Source: Chara braunii (lineage: Eukaryota; Streptophyta; Charophyceae; Charales; Characeae). Taken from it: a stretch of 21,324 nt of DNA. Shown piece by piece: positions 17,212-21,324 of the stretch (positions within the stretch are counted from its first letter, which is position 1; the number at the start of each line of letters is the position of its first letter). Made by a program: the position numbers and the translations under genes. The notes below the pieces were generated by a model, which made no database searches, was not told where the DNA came from, and saw only the letters and a program-made list of their open reading frames with translations. The stretch is taken from positions 1-21,324 of the forward strand of contig BFEA01001531.1 of the NCBI GenBank assembly GCA_003427395.1, given 5' to 3'.

Positions 17212-17649
17212 TGTATCTCGAGAGACTGAACATTTCTACTTTTATCTTTCTCAGTCTAAGTCTAGTCCTTTGGTTACGAGAGGAAGGCGGCAGGCGGGAT
17301 TGAAACCCGTAGGTCCGCGCCAAGACCTCTGTGGAAGGTTCGCCCCACCGATTGNGGGAGCTCTGCCGGATCCCAGTCGGGGTTCTGGAGGCAGGGAACT
17401 TCAGGTATAATCTCGTCTGACGCTTGTGATCCCTTCCCCTAGTTGTTATCCCTTGGGTAGTTGAATAATACTATATAAGGATATTATCTTTTGTTTTGGT
17501 TATGTATGTCAGGACATGCTTTGCGAAAGGTTTAATAAACAGTTATATATGAGAGATCAGATAACTCCTTGAGAGAATTCAGACAAAGGTAAATTGGGGG
17601 AAGGCGGGAGGAAGGCNTTTTGCATGCGTCTGACCGGGTCAAACCCAGN
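17212..17649 (+). other. Non-coding stretch before the hairpin array
   Basis: No gene is visible. On the minus strand, GGTTTCAATCC near 17302-17312 resembles a pol III B box, but no A box stands at the right distance. AATAAA occurs near 17533. Confidence 0.4.
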
Positions 17650-17826
17650 CTGAGTCCCTCCGGGTGGATGAGGATTCAGTGCTATGTTTTATTAATGTTT
17701 GNTGGGCTGTGTGTGACCTTTTTTTTNTGACTGGTCTACCCGGGTGGGACGGATCAGTCGCTATTTTATTTGAGGGTTTCTGAACAGGAGGACGGGCACC
17801 CCGGGTGGGGAAGGCTCAGAATCCTG
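17650..17826 (+). repeat. Hairpin array, first family (CC-GGGT-GG core)
   Basis: Three stem-loops share a GGGT loop closed by C/G pairs. Hairpin 1 has CTGAGTCC 17650-17657 with GGATTCAG 17672-17679, inner TCC/GGA. Hairpin 2 has GACTGGTC 17729-17736 with GATCAGTC 17752-17759, inner CCC/GGG. Hairpin 3 has inner CCCC 17799-17802 and GGGG 17807-17810 and a weaker outer stem. The outer stems differ in sequence yet pair, with G-T wobbles allowed. Confidence 0.65.
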
Positions 17827-18006
17827 GTGTTTATTTTAACGAGTTGTGGTGCGTGTTTTCTTCTTAAGGAGTAACGGCATAAGACTAAGCGTACCCTAGG
17901 NTTAGGGCGGCCTAACCATGAGCCATGAACTAAATGGTCAACCGGAGTATAAAACTTTATATATATATACAAATTAAACTTATATTTCTGACAGACCGGG
18001 CGCCCC

Positions 18007-18020
18007 GGGGGGGGGGGGGG
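18007..18020 (+). repeat. G14 homopolymer
   Basis: Fourteen G follow GCGCCCC inside the hairpin array. It may be a collapsed or mis-assembled unit of the CCCC-GGGT-GGGG type. Confidence 0.85.
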
Positions 18021-18183
18021 AAGCCAGCCAGTAAGTCAGGTAGAACTAAGGAAGAGGGAAAGAGATGAAGAGTAAAACAAAGGTAACTGGGCAGACTGAA
18101 CGTACCCTAGGGTTAGGGNGGTTCAGTTATATGCTCATGATAACACTAAGGAGCAGAGAGTTAGTATAAATCTGATTTTATTT

Positions 18184-18258
18184 CCCCTTCTAAGCATGAG
18201 GCAGGATCGGAAGTTCCATTTATTGGAAAGGTCCGATCGACTGCTTAATAAGAGAAGG
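18184..18258 (+). other. Long imperfect hairpin between array units
   Basis: Nested arms pair in order: CCTTCT with AGAAGG at the base, TAAGCA 18191-18196 with TGCTTA 18242-18247, GATCGGA 18205-18211 with TCCGATC 18232-18238, and TTCCA 18214-18218 with TGGAA 18224-18228 around a five-base loop. It lacks the telomere-like core of its neighbours. Confidence 0.65.
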
Positions 18259-18880
18259 AAAAACATAAAGTCTGTGAAAGTATTTGTACCCTATTTCATG
18301 TTGTATGGCTAACTAGGCGTACCCTAGGGTTAGGGCGGCCTAGCGATAAGCTTTTGTCGTTTAAAGTAAGTTGGACGTACCCTAGGGTTAGGGCGGTTCA
18401 GCGTTTCGATGTTTATAATTGTTCAGGCCGATCAGGCACACCCTAGGGTTAGAGCAGCCTGATCACATTGCCTTATGTAACTTAAACCGTATGGCTAAAT
18501 AGGCGTACCCTAGGGTTAGGGCGGCCTAGTGATATGCCTTTGTCGTTGATGTACTGTGGGTTGGACGTACCCTAGGGTTAGGGCGGTTTTACTTTTTGTC
18601 GTTTGTACTTATATTCAGGCAAGCTAGACCTACCCTGGGTAGAGATGGTCTAGAATGATGCCCTATGTAACTTTGTTTAAAGCAGATTGGGCACACCCGA
18701 GGGTTAGGGCAGCCCTGTCCTATGCGCTTATTGTCAGTAAGGCATATGCCTTATGTGTATAGTTCCAGTCATGTTGGGCACACCCTAGGGTTAGGACAGT
18801 CCAAATGTGCGTGCCTTACTTGTGTACCTAGGCAGGTCAGGCATACCCTAGGGTTAGGGCCTTGCCTGACCGTATGCCAT

Positions 18881-18892
18881 AGGAAAGGGGGA
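18881..18892 (+). other. Polypurine tract (plus-strand primer site)
   Basis: AGGAAAGGGGGA is twelve purines followed at once by TGT, the expected start of an LTR. The PPT is the RNA primer left by RNase H for plus-strand synthesis and always sits directly 5' of the 3' LTR. The LTR would then start TGT and end ACA (663), a matching 3-base inverted end. Other purine runs (14318, 17600) lack this fit. Confidence 0.6.
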
Positions 18893-19264
18893 TGTAAAAG
18901 GGAATAACGAGGTTTTTGAACGGACTATGAGGTTGAAAGAAACCTGAGGGTTGGTGAGAGATGTTCGTTGTGATTGTTTGTGTGTGTGTTTGCGGGCTCT
19001 CACTCTGGGGCATCTTTTGATAGGATTAGTTGCTTTAGATGCTCGCTGAGTACTGGAGCCACATGCAGATAAGATGGATGATGGGAAAAAAACTTGGGAT
19101 AAGATAGGACTTGACTCTGCTAGGAGTTAGGATCAGTGCTAGCTCACGCTTTCATCTAGAGGTCGTGCACACTATCGCTGATTCTACCTTCAAAGTAAGC
19201 GTCATAAGTTATTCCCAAGCATAGTTTTGCTTTGTCTTTCTATTTTCAACTTTGTATAAATCTT

Positions 19265-19408
19265 GGCAGCCTCCTTTTCCTACGGGAAGCGCTGCCGAAA
19301 TTTCTACAAATCTGAAGGAGTTAGTCATTTTTGGGCTTTCAGAAATTCTGAAAAGGCACTTTTCCTACGGGAAGCGCTGCGGAAATTTTGTAGAAATCGA
19401 GGAGTTAG
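19265..19408 (+). repeat. Two 50-base direct repeats with hairpin in the LTR
   Basis: TTTTCCTACGGGAAGCGCTG and about 30 further similar bases occur at 19275-19324 and 19360-19408. In the first copy GGCAGC 19265-19270 pairs with GCTGCC 19291-19296 around an inner TTTTCC/GGGAAG stem with a TAC loop. A TATAAA lies directly upstream at 19255-19260. Confidence 0.75.
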
Positions 19409-20609
19409 AATAATTTATGCTAGGAGAAACTTGGCAAGTCCACCCTGAATAGAGGAGATGCTGCCAAATTTCTCAGGACCTAGATTAGAAAAGGGGAGCT
19501 GAGTTTGAGACTAGTCGAGGAGCTAGGATACGAGCTAGAAAGTATTCTCCATGTGAGGTAAACGTAGTAGTGGTTCTCTTTGGCCTGTACTGTGATGCAG
19601 GTCTTTGTGACTCAGTTGAAGGACTGATTTGGCTGGCATAATCCTGCTAAGGATTATTCTGATTCATCGGTTTACGGCTCAACTTTCCTACTACTTCTGC
19701 TTTTCAACCTAAGGCCTTGGCCCTGCTGGTTTATTGTTTTCTTGGGTTTTTACCCAGATTCTTTTGGCCATTTCTGTAAAGACTGAGTATCTTTGTTGTG
19801 GAAAGGTGGGGAAAAGGTTGGGCTTGTGTGCGTAAGGCAGGGTGTGAGCTGCAGAAGGCTGAAAGGTTGAACCCCTTAGTGTATGTGATGTCGTTTGAAT
19901 TTTGTGTGTGATCGCAGGTTTGTGTGGAGAAACCTCGATAAAGTCTGGTGATTGGTTGTGAATTGGATTGAGATGGGCAAATCATACAACTGTTGTGAGA
20001 GTGAACTACCACACAAAGTCTTTGTTTGATTGCGATTGGACTTTCCCTATCCTGATTTTTTTTTATAGTCAAAGTAGGTGTGCGCTCGGGTAACCCTCAC
20101 AAGGATATGCGACTGCACGCTTACGACTTTCTTTTACTTTTTAATTTTGTATGGTCGAACGTTAGTCCCAGGTCCTAGGTTCGGGGCTGAAGGGATTACC
20201 CTTCGCACAACGCTGACCTACTTACTGCCTTAGGGAAACAAAAGTGTCGCGAGGAGGAGGGACTGACCCCCAGCAACTCAGTCCGGCAGAGCATTCATGT
20301 CTTCTTCTGCTAACGTCAAGCGCCCCTTTTCTCTTTCCTTGTTTAATTTGCTTAGGTGGAACGATAAAGTTTCGGGCGGAGGATTAGCGTGTCGTTGGTG
20401 ATGCGCCAGACAAGTCACCACCGCTCCGAATCCCTTTCTGCCCTAGGGACAATCTTACCTCGCACACTTTGGGGCACCTTAGGGTGTTGAAGACGGTAAG
20501 GCCCCCAGACCGGTTTCTTGCGCTCGCTAAAGGTTTACCCTCTTTAGCGTGCGCTTCAGCCGACGCGTGACAATCGAAAGCGACCCCATGGCTTAAAAGA
20601 GGTCACTCG

Positions 20610-20757
20610 GGTATGGGCACTACATGGTGCGCCGACATCACGATTGCTTACGAAAATCCGCATTGTTGGTCGATATGCGTAAGTCCTGTGGTCGCGCGAC
20701 CTTATGTTAACCCGCGCGTGCGACACTTACCGATTTCCACACCTGAAAGTTATGGGT
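20610..20757 (+). repeat. Diverged copy of the LTR segment 1-151
   Basis: Aligned without gaps to 1-95 it matches at about 60 of 95 positions by hand count. It includes GGTCGATAT, and after a 3-base shift it ends in the exact word AAAGTTATGGGT (20746-20757 and 140-151). The copies are about 620 bases apart in the circular unit. Most differences are transitions. Confidence 0.7.
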
Positions 20758-21229
20758 CAAGCGAAAAAGGCAAAGGCGCGAGTAGACCCGAGTTTCGATA
20801 GCANGAAACGGCGCNTGGGCNAGATATCAATCCCAGTCGANGTATNGNGGCTCGCGTANGAGCCTCCAACGCCTCGAATAACGGNTTGCCTATGGGTCCA
20901 GCTTCGGGCACCATCCGCACGCATCTCACGGGTTGGCCTACCCCTTCCAGTTGGGACGGCTATCAGACTATCTGCAGTTGTTTCCTCCTTAAAGTCTTCG
21001 TGGTTGGACGTTGTAGTCCGTGGTAGCCGTCAAAGTCAAACCCCTTGATTTTGGNTACCACGACAACCCTAAAGCTGTCTACTCAACCCCTCTGCATAGG
21101 GTGCAGAAGAGGGTGTGGTCTTCAACCTCACATGGCGGTTGTCTGGCGTCGAGAGATTACCCCTCTAAGCGTCTGTCAACCGACACTTGAGTGTCGAACG
21201 CAACCCTCGAGTTTATCAAGGGCCGAGAN

Positions 21230-21324
21230 GCCACGAGTACCACATAGTACCCCAACAGCGCAAATGCTTGCGAATGCTCGCATGGCTGGTCGATATAAGG
21301 AGGCCATGCGCGCGCACAACTCTT
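21230..21324 (+). repeat. Terminal direct repeat, right copy (circular overlap)
   Basis: Exact copy of 1-95. Joining the two copies makes 21229 run into position 1, so the LTR part at 18893-21229 continues into 1-663. Confidence 0.95.

Larger units (their letters stand above)
17885..18871 (+). repeat. Hairpin array, second family (telomere-like core with covarying stems)
   Basis: Eleven units carry a core near ACCCTAGGGTTAGGG, able to fold as CCCTA-GGGT-TAGGG. Around it lie outer arms that differ between units but pair: ACTGAAC/GTTCAGT (18095-18127), CTAGGC/GCCTAG (18313-18343), TTGGAC/GTTCAG with wobbles (18371-18401), GATCAGGC/GCCTGATC (18430-18464), TAGGC/GCCTA (18500-18528), CTAGACC/GGTCTAG (18624-18653), TTGGGC/GTCCAA (18774-18804) and GGTCAGGC/GCCTGACC (18835-18871). 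Units near 17885, 18561 and 18689 pair weakly. From 18313 the spacing is about 58-85 bases. Tandem repeats just before the polypurine tract are known from plant Ty3 elements. Confidence 0.8.
18893..21229 (+). repeat. LTR, 5' portion (most of U3)
   Basis: Begins TGTAAAAGGG after the polypurine tract and runs through the circular join into 1-663, giving an LTR near 3.0 kb. It contains no convincing gene. It holds a TATAAA at 19255-19260, two direct copies of a 50-base block 85 bases apart (19275 and 19360), and a diverged copy of the 1-150 region at 20610-20757. N positions cluster at 20805-20885. The 5' edge depends on the PPT call. Confidence 0.55.
1..21324 (+). mobile_element. Giant Ty3/Gypsy-type LTR retrotransposon, circularly permuted with one LTR
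   Basis: The window holds an LTR end, a tRNA-Asp-type primer site, gag, protease, RT, RNase H and integrase in Ty3 order (integrase last). An extra gag-like gene, a long 3' non-coding region, a polypurine tract and the other LTR part follow. The first 95 bases recur exactly at the end, so the sequence closes into a unit of about 21.2 kb. With two LTRs of about 3.0 kb the linear element would be near 24 kb, very large for Metaviridae. No chromodomain is visible after integrase. Several reading frames are broken, so this copy or consensus is not autonomous as written. The single-LTR form could be a collapsed assembly, a one-LTR circle or a tandem array; the sequence alone cannot separate these. 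Confidence 0.85.

Noticed and set aside
17293-17325. Antisense SINE with B box GGTTTCAATCC
   Set aside because: No A box at a suitable distance and no tRNA fold.
17885-18871. CRISPR array
   Set aside because: Repeats are imperfect, spacers share words, the host is eukaryotic and no cas gene is present.
17885-18871. Interstitial telomere array
   Set aside because: The TTAGGG-like words occur once per unit of about 60 bases inside a palindromic core, not as head-to-tail telomere repeats.

Overview
The window reads as one giant Ty3/Gypsy-type LTR retrotransposon from a eukaryote, presented as a circularly permuted unit with a single LTR. The last 95 bases (21230-21324) repeat the first 95 exactly, so the sequence closes on itself at about 21,229 bp. 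That is what a collapsed assembly or consensus of a multicopy element gives, and scattered N bases fit the same picture. The primer-binding site at 666-683 matches the 3' end of a plant-type tRNA-Asp. The RT style (YIDDL followed by KGP, and a PHEP lead-in) and the gag/protease wording remind me, from memory only, of Ty3 elements of charophyte algae such as Chara and of some fungi. A streptophyte alga is my best guess; nothing here is prokaryotic.

Layout: the 3' part of the LTR (1-663) is followed by the PBS and a 350-bp leader. Next come gag (1036-2912, broken by a frame change and stops), an acidic linker with an aspartic protease (2831-4186), and then RT, RNase H and integrase in a third frame (4132-7560). 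A short spacer ends in a splice-acceptor-like site at 7784-7785. A second gag-like gene (7810-10098) sits in the env position, with a coiled coil and an intact CCHC zinc knuckle. About 8.8 kb of non-coding sequence follows. It holds a 20-bp minisatellite, a hairpin-rich segment, a tRNA-like (SINE-like) sequence, GA and AT microsatellites, a CTG/TTG-rich stretch and an array of structured hairpins. A polypurine tract (18881-18892) then leads into the 5' part of the LTR (18893-21229). The implied LTR is about 3.0 kb, and the linear element would be about 24 kb.

State: the copy or consensus is defective. Most internal stops in pol fall where Trp is expected. The gag zinc knuckle has Tyr for its last Cys, and the first integrase catalytic Asp reads Asn. 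All of these fit G-to-A change. RT and RNase H active-site residues are otherwise intact. Protease and RT lie in different frames joined exactly at a T TTT TTA heptamer, the classic -1 frameshift signal.

The most striking unexplained structure is the hairpin array at 17650-18871. About fourteen stem-loops share a constant GGGT loop, the later ones inside a telomere-like core. Their outer stems differ in sequence from unit to unit but often stay complementary, which suggests selection for folding rather than for sequence.
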